Source: Streptomyces sp. JB150 (GTDB lineage Bacteria > Actinomycetota > Actinomycetes > Streptomycetales > Streptomycetaceae). From it: a DNA stretch of 64,000 nt. Of the stretch, positions 34,665 through 45,453 are shown one piece after another; the stretch's first letter is position 1, and every line of letters begins with the position of its first letter. A model generated the notes under the pieces. The model was not told the DNA's origin. It saw only the letters and a list, made by a program, of their open reading frames with translations, and did no database searches. The stretch is from NCBI RefSeq assembly GCF_011193355.1, contig NZ_CP049780.1, positions 3,547,085-3,611,084 of the forward strand. Direction: 5' to 3'. The position numbers and the translations under genes were made by a program.

Positions 34665-36194
34665 CTACGGGCGACGGATGGCGTCGGCGGCGGCCGTGGC
34701 GGCGGGACCGGCGGCGAGCTCGGTCTCCAGCAGCTGCTTGCCCAGCAGCTCGGGGTCGGGGAGTTCCATCGGGTACTCGCCGTCGAAGCAGGCGCGGCAC
34801 AGGTTCGGCTTGGCGATCGTGGTCGCCTCGATCATGCCGTCGAGCGAGATGTAGGCGAGGGAGTCGGCGCCCAGGCTGGTGCCGATCTCCTCGATGGTCA
34901 TGCCGTTGGCGATCAGCTCGGCACGGGTGGCGAAGTCGATGCCGAAGAAGCAGGGCCACTTCACGGGCGGCGAGGAGATCCGGATGTGGACCTCGGCGGC
35001 GCCCGCCTCGCGGAGCATGCGGACCAGGGCGCGCTGGGTGTTGCCGCGCACGATCGAGTCGTCGACGACGACCAGGCGCTTGCCCTTGATGACTTCCTTC
35101 AGCGGGTTCAGCTTCAGGCGGATGCCCAGCTGGCGGATGGTCTGCGAGGGCTGGATGAACGTGCGTCCGACGTACGCGTTCTTGACCAGGCCGGCGCCGA
35201 ACGGGATGCCGGAGGCCTCCGCGTAGCCGATCGCGGCCGGGGTGCCGGACTCCGGGGTCGCTATGACCAGGTCGGCCTCGACCGGGGCCTCCTTCGCCAG
35301 GCGGCGGCCCATCTCCACGCGGGAGAGGTACACGTTCCGGCCGGCGATGTCGGTGTCCGGGCGGGCCAGGTACACGTACTCGAAGACGCAGCCCTTGGGC
35401 TTCGCTTGTGCGAATCGGGAGGTGCGCAGGCCGTTCTCGTCGATGGCGACGAACTCGCCCGGCTCGATCTCGCGGACGAAGCTCGCGCCGCAGATGTCGA
35501 GCGCGGCGGACTCGGAGGCGACCACCCAGCCGCGCTCCAGGCGGCCGAGGACCAGCGGGCGGATGCCCTGCGGGTCGCGGGCGGCGTACAGCGTGTGCTC
35601 GTCCATGAAGACGAGGGAGAAAGCGCCACGGACCTTCGGCAGGACCGTGTGGGCGGCTTCCTCGATGGTCAGCGGCTTGCCGTCCTCGTCGACCTGGGCG
35701 GCCAGCAGGGCCGTCAGCAGGTCGGTGTCGTTGGTGGCCGCCACCCGCGTCGACCGGGTGTTGTTGTCGTTCGGCAGCTCGGCGACCATCTCGGCGAGCT
35801 GCGCCGTGTTGACCAGGTTGCCGTTGTGGCCGAGCGCGATGGAACCGTGCGCGGTGGCGCGGAACGTCGGCTGGGCGTTCTCCCACACGGAGGCGCCGGT
35901 GGTCGAGTAGCGGGCGTGTCCGACCGCGATGTGACCCTGGAGCGAACCGAGCGAGGTCTCGTCGAAGACCTGGGAGACCAGGCCCATGTCCTTGAAGACG
36001 AGGATCTGGGAGCCGTTGCTGACCGCGATTCCCGCGGATTCCTGACCCCGATGCTGGAGGGCGTAGAGCCCGAAGTACGTGAGCTTGGCGACCTCTTCAC
36101 CCGGAGCCCAGACACCGAAGACGCCACACGCGTCCTGGGGGCCTTTCTCGCCGGGGAGCAGGTCGTGGTTGAGTCGTCCGTCACCACGTGGCAC
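34665..36194 (-). CDS. purF: Amidophosphoribosyltransferase
   Basis: 509 residues. The N-terminal propeptide is followed by DACGVFGVWAPGEE, where Cys becomes the nucleophile after processing. The PRPP-binding motif is VVVDDSIVRGNT. Cys residues near the C-terminus and in the middle (CVFEYVY, LCRACFDGEYP) fit an iron-sulfur-bound PurF. It makes phosphoribosylamine from PRPP and glutamine, the committed purine step. GTG 36194 has GGAGG only one base upstream, so the usual spacing is missing; the N-terminus nonetheless matches relatives. Confidence 0.96.
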   Translation of the reverse strand: MPRGDGRLNHDLLPGEKGPQDACGVFGVWAPGEEVAKLTYFGLYALQHRGQESAGIAVSNGSQILVFKDMGLVSQVFDETSLGSLQGHIAVGHARYSTTGASVWENAQPTFRATAHGSIALGHNGNLVNTAQLAEMVAELPNDNNTRSTRVAATNDTDLLTALLAAQVDEDGKPLTIEEAAHTVLPKVRGAFSLVFMDEHTLYAARDPQGIRPLVLGRLERGWVVASESAALDICGASFVREIEPGEFVAIDENGLRTSRFAQAKPKGCVFEYVYLARPDTDIAGRNVYLSRVEMGRRLAKEAPVEADLVIATPESGTPAAIGYAEASGIPFGAGLVKNAYVGRTFIQPSQTIRQLGIRLKLNPLKEVIKGKRLVVVDDSIVRGNTQRALVRMLREAGAAEVHIRISSPPVKWPCFFGIDFATRAELIANGMTIEEIGTSLGADSLAYISLDGMIEATTIAKPNLCRACFDGEYPMELPDPELLGKQLLETELAAGPAATAAADAIRRP

Positions 36195-36255
36195 GCCTCC
36201 GAGTGTAGGCGAGGTCGACCACTGGTCCGAATTGGGGATACGCCCGCGCAGTGGA

Positions 36256-37065
36256 TCACTTGGCCGCGACGGCGGTCACGCTCTCGCCGTTTTCGCTGGT
36301 CAGCGTGAGGGTGCGGTGATCGATCCGGTACTCGACCGTGCCGCCGAAGAGCCGCAGCAGCCGCTTCTCCGTGTCCATGAGTGAGGCTTCGCACATCATT
36401 CGGGTGGTGGACGGCCTGCCCAGGGTGATATTGCCGTCGCGTACGGTCGCGGTGGCGCTCACCTTGTTGCAGCCGAGGCGGCCGGTGACCTTGCCGCTCG
36501 CGCCGTCCTCCGCGAACGTCAGGTGCGCCTCGGCGTCCTGCGGGAGCGACCGGGCGACGCCGTCGGCGCCGAGTGCCGTGACGTTCCAGCGGGTGCCGAG
36601 CAGGGGCGCGTCCTGCTCCTTGCTGAGCCGCACGGTGTCGCCTCCGTCCGTGGTCAGGGTCAGCCGGTTCTTGTCCATGTCCGCCTTCAGCGGGCCGTCG
36701 GCAAGGGTGCGGGCCAGGGTCTGCTCGAACTTCATCGGCTTGTCCTCGCAGCCCATCTCGGTCACCGAGGCGTCGGCGAGCCGGACGCGGTCGCCGTCGA
36801 AGGAGGCCCGGGCGCTGAAGTGGTTGCAGCCGAAGTTGCCCCGCGCCCTGCCGCTGTCGTCGATCGTGACGTAGGCGCCGGCCGGGGCGTCGTGCCGCGT
36901 GCCGTCCACCGTGACGCCGTCGACGGCCCAGTGGACGCCGGTGAGGGAGCCGACGCCGGCTCCTGCGGGCCGGCTGCCGGGCTGCTCGCTGCCGCAGGCC
37001 GCCGCGAGGGGCAGCAGGGCGAGGACGGCTGCGGTGAGGGTGATGCGGTGCGTCTGCCTGTACAT
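36256..37065 (-). CDS. META-domain lipoprotein (two META repeats)
   Basis: 269 residues. The signal peptide ends at the lipobox LAAAC. Two META/HslJ-like domains follow: the first from about 42 to 140 (GVHWAVDGVTVDG, GCNHFSARASFDG), the second from about 155 to 260 (GTRWNVTALGADG, GCNKVSATATV). Each has the paired Cys of the family (GCNHF ... MGCE, GCNKV ... MMCE). META proteins are surface or periplasmic and are linked to envelope stress. It is upstream of purF on the same strand, 61 bp away. Confidence 0.87.
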   Translation of the reverse strand: MYRQTHRITLTAAVLALLPLAAACGSEQPGSRPAGAGVGSLTGVHWAVDGVTVDGTRHDAPAGAYVTIDDSGRARGNFGCNHFSARASFDGDRVRLADASVTEMGCEDKPMKFEQTLARTLADGPLKADMDKNRLTLTTDGGDTVRLSKEQDAPLLGTRWNVTALGADGVARSLPQDAEAHLTFAEDGASGKVTGRLGCNKVSATATVRDGNITLGRPSTTRMMCEASLMDTEKRLLRLFGGTVEYRIDHRTLTLTSENGESVTAVAAK

Positions 37066-37120
37066 GCCGCTTCGACGGGGCGACCGGGGTGATCGGTTCC
37101 ACCCGCGGTCCGTCGCCGCG

Positions 37121-37918
37121 CTACGCGAGGACCGGCAGCAGCCCGCCGAGGTCGGCGCGCTCGCCGCTCGCGCTGACCTTGGCGTCCGCCAGCGCCTCGG
37201 TCCAGGTGACCCGTCCGGTCGCGAGCCGGATCCAGGTCAGCGGGTCGGTCTCCACCACGTTGGGCGGGGTGCCGCGGGTGTGCCGCGGCCCCTCGACGCA
37301 CTGCACGACCGCGTACGGCGGGATCCGCACCTCCGTGGACGCGCCGGGCGCCTTCGCGGCCAGCGCGTCGGCCAGCAGCCGCGTGCAGGCGGCGAGGGCC
37401 TGACGGTCGTACGGGATGTCCAGGCCGGGGACGGCGGCGTTCAGGTCGTCGGTGTGGACGACGAGTTCGATGGTGCGGGTGACCAGGAAGTCGGTGAGCG
37501 ACATGGCGCCGGACCGCAGGTCCAGGACGCGGCCCTCCGGGGCGGCGGCGAGGCGCTCGGTCAGCTCCTCCTCGGTGCGCGCGTACAGCGCGTCGAGGTC
37601 GGGCTCGGCCGCGGCCAGCTGCCGGGCGCCGTCGGCGATGGCCGCGGCGAACGGGGCGGTCACGGACGGGTAGTCCAGCAGCGTGAGGTCCGCCTTCGGC
37701 GGTTCCGGGCGCTCCAGGGCGCGGCCGACCGCGGCGACGGCCATCGTGAGGTGGGCGGCCAGGTCCCGCACGGTCCACTCGCCCAGCCGGGTGGGCAGGG
37801 CCAGCTGCTCGGGCGTCAGCCCGCTCACGGCCCGGCGTACCTGCCCGAACTGGGCGGTCACCGCGGCACGGATCTTGACGGGGTCGTAGGTGCGGGTGCG
37901 CTTCTTGGCCGGGGGCAT
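37121..37918 (-). CDS. MDMPI/DinB-fold maleylpyruvate-isomerase-like protein with sterol-carrier C-terminus
   Basis: 265 residues. N-terminal part (about 10-150) is DinB-like, with metal-binding His in DLAAHLTMAV and ELVVHTDDLNA. The C-terminal part (about 165-260) resembles a bacterial SCP-like domain (IRLATGRVTWTEALAD). Such proteins use mycothiol or act as thiol-dependent transferases; the substrate is unknown. ATG 37918 (MPPAKKRTRTYDPVKI) is clear. It lies 10 bp downstream of the next gene's stop, so they are probably cotranscribed. Confidence 0.85.
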   Translation of the reverse strand: MPPAKKRTRTYDPVKIRAAVTAQFGQVRRAVSGLTPEQLALPTRLGEWTVRDLAAHLTMAVAAVGRALERPEPPKADLTLLDYPSVTAPFAAAIADGARQLAAAEPDLDALYARTEEELTERLAAAPEGRVLDLRSGAMSLTDFLVTRTIELVVHTDDLNAAVPGLDIPYDRQALAACTRLLADALAAKAPGASTEVRIPPYAVVQCVEGPRHTRGTPPNVVETDPLTWIRLATGRVTWTEALADAKVSASGERADLGGLLPVLA

Positions 37919-37928
37919 GGCGGTGACC

Positions 37929-39164
37929 TTAGTCGGCGCGGAAGGACGCGGGGGCGGGCAGGGTGACGTCGGTGCAGCCGCGGCGGGCGGTGACGTCGTC
38001 GACGTAGCCGCGGAAGAGCTTCTCCAGCTGGGCCGCGGCCACCTTGTCGTAGCCGTAGGCGGCCGTCATGGTGTGGATCTGCGCCCGCCCCGCGCAGACG
38101 GAGGACGCCCACCAGACCGGCTGGCGGCCGTCGCGGCCGGCCTGGCCCGGCTCGGCGCGGGTGCCGGATCCGGTGGAGCCGTCGGTCCCGAGGTGGACGT
38201 TCTTCGCGTGCTCGCCGGAGTAGGTGTGCAGGGCGACGAACCACTGGCCGGGGCGGCTCGGGCGGCCGGCGCCCGGCAGGCTGTCCGCGTGGCCGTGCCA
38301 CAGCGTGCTCGCCCGCGACCGGCTCAGCACCAGCACGCACCGCTCGTCCCACAGCCGGGCGTCGGTGCGGCTCGCGAGGACCTGGTCGGGAAGGAGCCGG
38401 TCACGCGGGAAGCCCGCCGCCCGGTACCAGGCGCAGGTGCCGAAGGCGCGGGAGGCCGGGGTGGGGCCGGGCGTCAGGGCGGGTATGCCGTCCGGCGGAT
38501 CGGGCAGGCGGCCGGGGCAGCCCAGCCGCTCGGCGAGGTTGTTGGCGGTGCCGACGGCGGTCTGCGCGAGGACGTCGCGGTCGTGCGCGGTGAGCTGCTC
38601 CCGCTCGGTGAAGGGCCGCCCGGTCATCAGGGTGGCTCTCGCCCACAGCGCGCTGATCCGCTGCCCGTTCACCCTGCCCCTGGGGCAGGGCAGCTCGACC
38701 ACGACGCCCGAGTCGGTGACCATCCCCGCGATGCCTCCGCCGAGCGGCTGCGCGGGGTAGGTGTAGCGGCCGAAGGGGTCGCCGACCGGGTCCCACGGCT
38801 GCTCGGGGGTCTGGCGCTCGCCGGAGGGCACGACGCCCACCGCCCCGGTGAAGAACCACCGCGCGCCGCTCGCCGAGCCGGTCCTCTCCCCCGCCTCGGT
38901 GCTGAACAGCTCGCAGTCCTGCCCGCTCGGCAGGGACTCCAGCTCGATGGTGCCCTCCTCGGCCTGCCGGTGGGTGAGGGTGCCGCCCGCCGGGGACAGC
39001 GCGAGGACCCGGCCGGCCGGGACCAGGCCCGCGCACGCCGCGTCGATCTGCCGTCTGGCGTCCCAGACCTGCCAGATCTCGCGGCCGGCGAAGCCGGTGC
39101 CGGCCACGGCGACCACGCACAGCAGCACGTTGAGGGCCTTGCGGACCCCGTCCGGAACCTTCAC
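37929..39164 (-). CDS. Membrane-anchored protein with six or more Cys, hypothetical
   Basis: 411 residues. The N-terminus has a single hydrophobic segment (ALNVLLCVVAVAGTGFAG), so it is an anchored or exported protein. The outer part contains scattered Cys (AACAGL, QDCELF, LPCPRG, LGCPG, GTCAW, RCVLVL, SVCAG, GCTDV) that may form disulfides. No domain recognised. GTG 39164 follows GGGGGGAG. It is separated from purL by a strong terminator, and continues into the MDMPI gene. Confidence 0.72.
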   Translation of the reverse strand: MKVPDGVRKALNVLLCVVAVAGTGFAGREIWQVWDARRQIDAACAGLVPAGRVLALSPAGGTLTHRQAEEGTIELESLPSGQDCELFSTEAGERTGSASGARWFFTGAVGVVPSGERQTPEQPWDPVGDPFGRYTYPAQPLGGGIAGMVTDSGVVVELPCPRGRVNGQRISALWARATLMTGRPFTEREQLTAHDRDVLAQTAVGTANNLAERLGCPGRLPDPPDGIPALTPGPTPASRAFGTCAWYRAAGFPRDRLLPDQVLASRTDARLWDERCVLVLSRSRASTLWHGHADSLPGAGRPSRPGQWFVALHTYSGEHAKNVHLGTDGSTGSGTRAEPGQAGRDGRQPVWWASSVCAGRAQIHTMTAAYGYDKVAAAQLEKLFRGYVDDVTARRGCTDVTLPAPASFRAD

Positions 39165-39231
39165 CGCTGCTCCCCCCGGTTCGGCCTGCCGGAACGGCTC
39201 GTGTCTCCGACGTTACCGTCGGGCACTGACA

Positions 39232-39266
39232 AGGCCCCGTCCGGCTCCGGGAGCCGGACGGGGCCT
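39232..39266 (-). terminator. Terminator of the purSQL operon
   Basis: AGGCCCCGTCCGGCTC and GAGCCGGACGGGGCCT form a perfect 16-bp stem with a 3-nt loop (CGG). It lies 14 bp beyond the purL stop. Confidence 0.88.
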
Positions 39267-39279
39267 CGCGGGTCACCGT

Positions 39280-41534
<2,255 letters not shown>

Positions 41535-41538
<4 letters not shown>

Positions 41539-42215
41539 GCGTTGACCAGCTTCTTGAGGATCGAGGTGAAGAACGGGAGGCCGTCGGTGCGGCCGGTGCC
41601 GATCAGCGGCTCCACGGCGTGCTCCGGGTGCGGCATCAGACCGACGACGTTGCCCGCCTCGTTGGTGATGCCGGCGATGTCGCGCAGCGAGCCGTTGGGG
41701 TTGAAGTCCAGGTAGCGGAACGCGACCCGGCCCTCGGCCTCCAGCTTGTCGAGCGTGTACTCGTCGGCGACGTACCGCCCGTCCATGTTCTTCAGCGGGA
41801 TGTGGATCTCCTGGCCGGCGGTGTAGTCGGCGGTCCAGGCGGTGTCCGCGTTCTCCACCCGCAGCTTCTGGTCGCGGCAGATGAAGTGCAGGTGGTCGTT
41901 GCCGAGCATCGCGCCGGGCAGCAGGTGGGCCTCGGTGAGGATCTGGAAGCCGTTGCAGATGCCGAGGAGCGGCAGACCGGCCTTCGCCTGGTCGATGACC
42001 GTGTCCATCACCGGCGAGAAGCGGGCGATGGCACCGGCGCGCAGATAGTCGCCGTAGGAGAAACCGCCGCACAGCACGACGGCGTCGACCTGCTTCAGGT
42101 CCTTGTCCTTGTGCCACAGAGCGACGGGTTCTGCGCCCGCGAGGCGGATCGCGCGCTGCGTGTCCCGGTCGTCGAGAGAGCCCGGGAAAGTGACGACGCC
42201 AATACGAGCGGTCAC
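41535..42215 (-). CDS. purQ: Phosphoribosylformylglycinamidine synthase subunit I (glutaminase)
   Basis: 226 residues. Class I glutamine amidotransferase: [13 protein letters not shown], the nucleophile in [11 protein letters not shown], and the His/Glu pair in [10 protein letters not shown]. It supplies ammonia to PurL. It begins at 42215, where the purS stop overlaps by 4 bp (GTGA), and it ends overlapping purL. Confidence 0.97.
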
Positions 42216-42475
42216 TTCACGGCCTCCGCGACTTCCTCGACGCGGACGGTGAAGTCCTCGATCACGGTGTTGGCGAGGAAGGATTCCGCAAGATCGTGGA
42301 TGCGGGCGAGCGCGGCCTCGTCGACCGGCCCGTCAACTTCCAGTTCGAAACGCTTTCCCTGGCGGACGTCCGAGATCCCGTCGAAACCCAGCCGCGGCAG
42401 TGCGCGCTGCACCGCCTGGCCCTGGGGGTCGAGGATCTCCGGCTTGAGCATGACGTCGACTACGACGCGTGCCAC
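42212..42475 (-). CDS. purS: Phosphoribosylformylglycinamidine synthase subunit PurS
   Basis: 87 residues. Family features: [29 protein letters not shown], and [12 protein letters not shown]. PurS bridges PurL and PurQ in the synthase complex. Start taken as GTG 42475 because CGGGAG lies at proper spacing and the family N-terminus MARVVV follows; GTG 42481 is in frame but too close to the ribosome site. Confidence 0.95.
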   Translation of the reverse strand: MARVVVDVMLKPEILDPQGQAVQRALPRLGFDGISDVRQGKRFELEVDGPVDEAALARIHDLAESFLANTVIEDFTVRVEEVAEAVK

Positions 42476-42502
42476 TGGCACTCCCGGTGTGTGGTGCTGA
42501 GC

Positions 42503-42558
42503 AGGTTCCTTCAGACTACCCGCACAAAATTTCTACGCGGGTAGAGTTGTAGGAACCT
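42503..42558. promoter_or_regulatory. Nested inverted repeats upstream of purSQL
   Basis: Outer arms AGGTTCCT (42503-42510) and AGGAACCT (42551-42558), inner arms CTACCCGC (42516-42523) and GCGGGTAG (42537-42544). The inner loop is ACAAAATTTCTAC, AT-rich. GTAGG-AA-CCTAC also overlaps the outer right arm. A minus-strand -10-like TAGTCT lies in the left inner region. It could be an operator for purine control or an RNA structure in the leader. The remaining gap to 42786 shows no gene. Confidence 0.6.
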
Positions 42559-42786
42559 ACGGACCGCCCGTCACGATCCGGCATCGGAGCCACCCCTTCA
42601 CGAAAAGTTCAGGGAAAGATCCGGGATAGCTCCGCAACGGCTATTGCGCCGGGGACACGCGGGGAGATTTAGTCGGGCTTCCCATTGCTTTGCCGGGCAC
42701 TGTACAAATGAATTGGCAATAGCCGATACTCGGCACGTCATTGCAGATGAGCTGCTTTGAGGTGCCGCACGAAGGGACCGATATTC

Positions 42787-43104
42787 GTGGCGCAAAAGGT
42801 CGTGGTCACCCTCTTCGACGACATCGACGGCTCGGAAGCGGCGGAAACGATCGCGTTCGGACTCGACGGCAAGTCGTACGAGATCGACCTGAATGAAGCC
42901 AATGCCAGGAAACTGCGCAAGGCGCTCGCGCCCTACGTGGAGGCCGGCCGCAAGCGGTCGAAGTCGGGCAGGGCCTACAGGCAGACCGAGGTCGCCCCCG
43001 ACCCGGCGGCCGTGCGCGCCTGGGCGCAGGCCAACAAGATGGAGGTCCCCGCCCGCGGCCGCATCCCGAAGAAGGTCTACGAGGCGTTCGCCGCCGCCCA
43101 GTGA
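42787..43104 (+). CDS. lsrL: Lsr2-like nucleoid-associated protein (LsrL type)
   Basis: 105 residues. The N-terminal dimerisation region (VAQKVVVTLFDDIDGSEAAE, then AFGLDGKSYEIDL) and the C-terminal AT-hook-like DNA-binding region (VRAWAQANKMEVPARGRIPK) define Lsr2. Lsr2 silences AT-rich foreign or secondary-metabolite DNA. Streptomyces have two paralogues, Lsr2 and LsrL; I assign this one to LsrL by its place next to the purSQL genes (from memory). GTG 42787 has GAAGGGA upstream; the apparent upstream ATG lacks one. Confidence 0.93.
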   Translation: MAQKVVVTLFDDIDGSEAAETIAFGLDGKSYEIDLNEANARKLRKALAPYVEAGRKRSKSGRAYRQTEVAPDPAAVRAWAQANKMEVPARGRIPKKVYEAFAAAQ

Positions 43105-43184
43105 GGCCACCGCCCCGTGAGGCCCCGCGCGGCCCCGGCCCGGCGGGGCCGACGGCCGCTCAGCCGCCCCTCGCGTCAACCGAC

Positions 43185-43215
43185 TTGCGCAGCACCCCCG
43201 CTGATCAGCTAGAGT
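43185..43215 (+). promoter_or_regulatory. Possible promoter of the tRNA-Gly genes
   Basis: TTGCGC (43185-43190), a 19-bp spacer, TAGAGT (43210-43215). It lies 48 bp before tRNA-Gly(TCC). The spacer is at the long limit. Confidence 0.45.
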
Positions 43216-43262
43216 CTGGAGCACGCCGAGGGGCGAGGCCGAAAGGCCCGGCTCACGGACAC

Positions 43263-43334
43263 GCGGGTGTAGTTCAGTAGCAGAACATCCCCCTTCCAGG
43301 GGGAAGGCGCAGTGTGCAATTCCTGTCACCCGCT
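43263..43334 (+). tRNA. tRNA-Gly (TCC) with atypical D- and T-arms
   Basis: 72 nt. Acceptor GCGGGTG/CACCCGC and anticodon loop CTTCCAG are normal. The D-loop is AGTAGCA, so the G18-G19 pair is reduced to one G. The T-arm reads GCAGTG-TGCAATT-CCTGT: it has a bulged T in the 5' strand and the loop begins TGC instead of TTC, so the motif is GTGC, not GTTC. Staphylococcal tRNA-Gly used for peptidoglycan bridges has the same GUGC sign and weak EF-Tu binding. The discriminator is T. Downstream lies a normal tRNA-Gly(GCC). Confidence 0.93.
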
Positions 43335-43417
43335 CTGCACCACCACCGTACGGACCACTGTTGTGGATCAGGTAGGCTGGTGCCCGCACCGGTCAGTGAA
43401 AGCTGGTCGGGAGCAAT

Positions 43418-43490
43418 GCGGACGTAGCTCAGTTGGTAGAGCGCAACCTTGCCAAGGTTGAGGTCGCGAGTTCGAGCCTCGTCGTCCGCT
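43418..43490 (+). tRNA. tRNA-Gly (GCC), copy 1
   Basis: 73 nt. Anticodon loop TTGCCAA, normal D-loop AGTTGGTAGA and T-loop TTCGAGC. Identical to the copy at 47660-47732. Confidence 0.97.
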
Positions 43491-43499
43491 CCAGTCATC

Positions 43500-43527
43500 A
43501 AGGCTCCGGTCATCCGACCGGGGCCTT
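43500..43527 (+). terminator. Terminator after tRNA-Gly(GCC) copy 1
   Basis: AAGGCTCCGGTC, loop ATCC, GACCGGGGCCTT: a 12-bp stem with one T-G pair. Confidence 0.82.
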
Positions 43528-43670
43528 CGGTGTTTTCCGGGTCCCTTTTCCTCGCCTTGCCCCGCCCTCCCTCCTCCTGGCCTCGTCTGCCGCCGCCTTC
43601 TGACATTTGTCATGCCCGCCGGTGACAGCGCGCACTGCCGGACCGCCCCGGCCGCCGGGAGGCTGAAGGC

Positions 43671-44642
43671 ATGAACACAAACGGACACGAGCCTGTGATC
43701 GAGGTCACCGACCTCACACGTGTCTACGGGGGCGGGTTCGAAGCTGTGCGCGGGATCACGTTCGACGTGGCGCGCGGTGAGGTCTTCGCACTGCTGGGCA
43801 CCAACGGCGCCGGCAAGACGTCCACCGTCGAGCTGCTGGAGGGACTGGCACCGCCGAGCGCGGGCCGAGTGCGGGTGCTCGGGCACGACCCCTACGGCGA
43901 GCGGGACGCCGTACGGCCGCGGACCGGGGTGATGCTCCAGGAGGGCGGGTTCCCGGCGGAGCTGACCGTCGGCGAGACCGTGCGGATGTGGGCGGGCTGC
44001 ACCAGCGGCGCCCGGCCCGTCGACGAGGCGCTGCGGACCGTCGGGCTCGCGAAGCGGGCCGGGGTACGGGTCAAGCAGCTCTCCGGCGGGGAGCGGCGGC
44101 GCCTCGACCTGGCGCTCGCCCTGCTCGGCGACCCCGAGGTGCTGTTCCTGGACGAGCCGACGACCGGGCTCGACGCCGAGGGCCGGCGCGACACCTGGAA
44201 CCTGGTGCGGGCCCTGCGCGACGCCGGTACGACGGTGCTGCTGACCACGCACTACCTGGAGGAGGCCGAGGAGCTGGCCGACCGGCTGGCGATCCTGCAC
44301 GAGGGGCGGATCGCGGCGCGCGGCACCCCCGAGGAGGTGACCGCCGCCCAGCCGTCCCGGATCTCCTTCGAGCTGCCCGACGGCTGGTTTCCGGGCGACC
44401 TGCCCGCACTCGGCGCGCTGGGCGTCGTCGGACACGAGATGGACGGCCGGACCGTGCGGCTGCGGACGCACGAGCCGCAACGGGCCGCGACCGGGCTGCT
44501 GGTGTGGGCGCGCGACGCCGGGGTGGAACTGCGGCGGCTGGACGTACGCCCGGCCTCCCTGGAGGAGGCGTTCCTGGGGATCGCCGGGCGGGCCTCGGCC
44601 CTCGCGGCACAGCACTCGCACGGGGAGGGGGCCGCCGTATGA
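43671..44642 (+). CDS. ABC transporter ATP-binding protein (DrrA-like)
   Basis: 323 residues. Walker A LLGTNGAGKTSTVELL, signature QLSGGERRRLDLAL, Walker B VLFLDEPTTGLD, H-loop TTHYLEEAEELAD. The C-terminal part matches the DrrA/CcmA extension of drug exporters. ATG 43671; the ribosome site GGGAGG lies upstream. It overlaps the permease by 4 bp (ATGA), and the downstream kinase and regulator suggest a BceA/YxdL- or DrrAB-like sensor-exporter module. Confidence 0.93.
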   Translation: MNTNGHEPVIEVTDLTRVYGGGFEAVRGITFDVARGEVFALLGTNGAGKTSTVELLEGLAPPSAGRVRVLGHDPYGERDAVRPRTGVMLQEGGFPAELTVGETVRMWAGCTSGARPVDEALRTVGLAKRAGVRVKQLSGGERRRLDLALALLGDPEVLFLDEPTTGLDAEGRRDTWNLVRALRDAGTTVLLTTHYLEEAEELADRLAILHEGRIAARGTPEEVTAAQPSRISFELPDGWFPGDLPALGALGVVGHEMDGRTVRLRTHEPQRAATGLLVWARDAGVELRRLDVRPASLEEAFLGIAGRASALAAQHSHGEGAAV

Positions 44643-45436
44643 GCACCACGACTGTCACGGAGCGCCGGAGCACGACGACCGTCGCGGGGCGGATGGGCGC
44701 GCTGGCGCGCGCCGAGCTGACCCTGCTGGGACGCAGCAGGGCGACGATCGTCTCCGTGGTGCTCGTGCCGCTGCTGCTGCCGTTCAGCGTGCGGGCCGCG
44801 GTCGACGAGATGGACCTCAAGGAGGCCGGGCTGACCGTCGGCACCGTGCTGCTGCCCGCCGCCGTCGGCTTCTCCCTGCTCTTCGCCGTGTACGCGGCCC
44901 TCACCACCGCCTACGTCACGCGCCGCGAGGAGCTGGTGCTCAAGCGGCTGCGGACCGGTGAGCTGCGGGACCGCGAGATCCTCGTCGGGGCGGCGCTGCC
45001 GGCCTCCGGCATCGGCATCGCGCAGTCGGTGCTGCTCGCGGTGGGCTGCGCGGCGCTGCTCGACGTCGGGGCCCCGTCCGCGCCCCATCTCGCGGTGCTC
45101 GGCCTGCTGTTGGGGATCGTGCTGTGCGGGGCACTGGCCGCCGCCACCGCCGCCTTCACCCGGACCGCGGAGAGCGCGCAGGTGACCTCGCTGCCGGTGC
45201 TGTTCGTCTCCATGCTGGGCTCGGGGATCACCGTGCCGCTGGAGGTGCTGCCGGAGCGGGTGGCGTCCGTGTGCGAACTGCTGCCGCTGACCCCGGTGAT
45301 CACCCTGGTGCGGGGCGGCTGGACCGGGGACCTGTCCGGCTACGACGCACTGGGCGCCGTCGCCACCGCGCTGGCCTGGACCGCTGTCGCGGTGTTTGCT
45401 GTACGGCGGTGGTTCCGGTGGGAGCCGAGGCGCTGA
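44639..45436 (+). CDS. ABC-2 type exporter permease
   Basis: 265 residues with about six hydrophobic segments (IVSVVLVPLLLPFSVRAAV, LPAAVGFSLLFAVYAAL, LAVLGLLLGIVLCGALAAAT, LPVLFVSMLGSGITVPLEVL). An ABC2 membrane domain. It overlaps the ATPase gene, so the two are translationally coupled. It likely forms the exporter channel for a drug, antibiotic or lipid; the substrate is unknown. Confidence 0.88.
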   Translation: MSTTTVTERRSTTTVAGRMGALARAELTLLGRSRATIVSVVLVPLLLPFSVRAAVDEMDLKEAGLTVGTVLLPAAVGFSLLFAVYAALTTAYVTRREELVLKRLRTGELRDREILVGAALPASGIGIAQSVLLAVGCAALLDVGAPSAPHLAVLGLLLGIVLCGALAAATAAFTRTAESAQVTSLPVLFVSMLGSGITVPLEVLPERVASVCELLPLTPVITLVRGGWTGDLSGYDALGAVATALAWTAVAVFAVRRWFRWEPRR

Positions 45437-45453
45437 CGGAGGGGGCGGGTCGG

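Noticed and set aside
43263..43334. Considering this tRNA a pseudogene
   Set aside because: Acceptor, D-stem and anticodon stem pair fully and the T-stem pairs apart from one bulge; the changes look specific rather than random decay.
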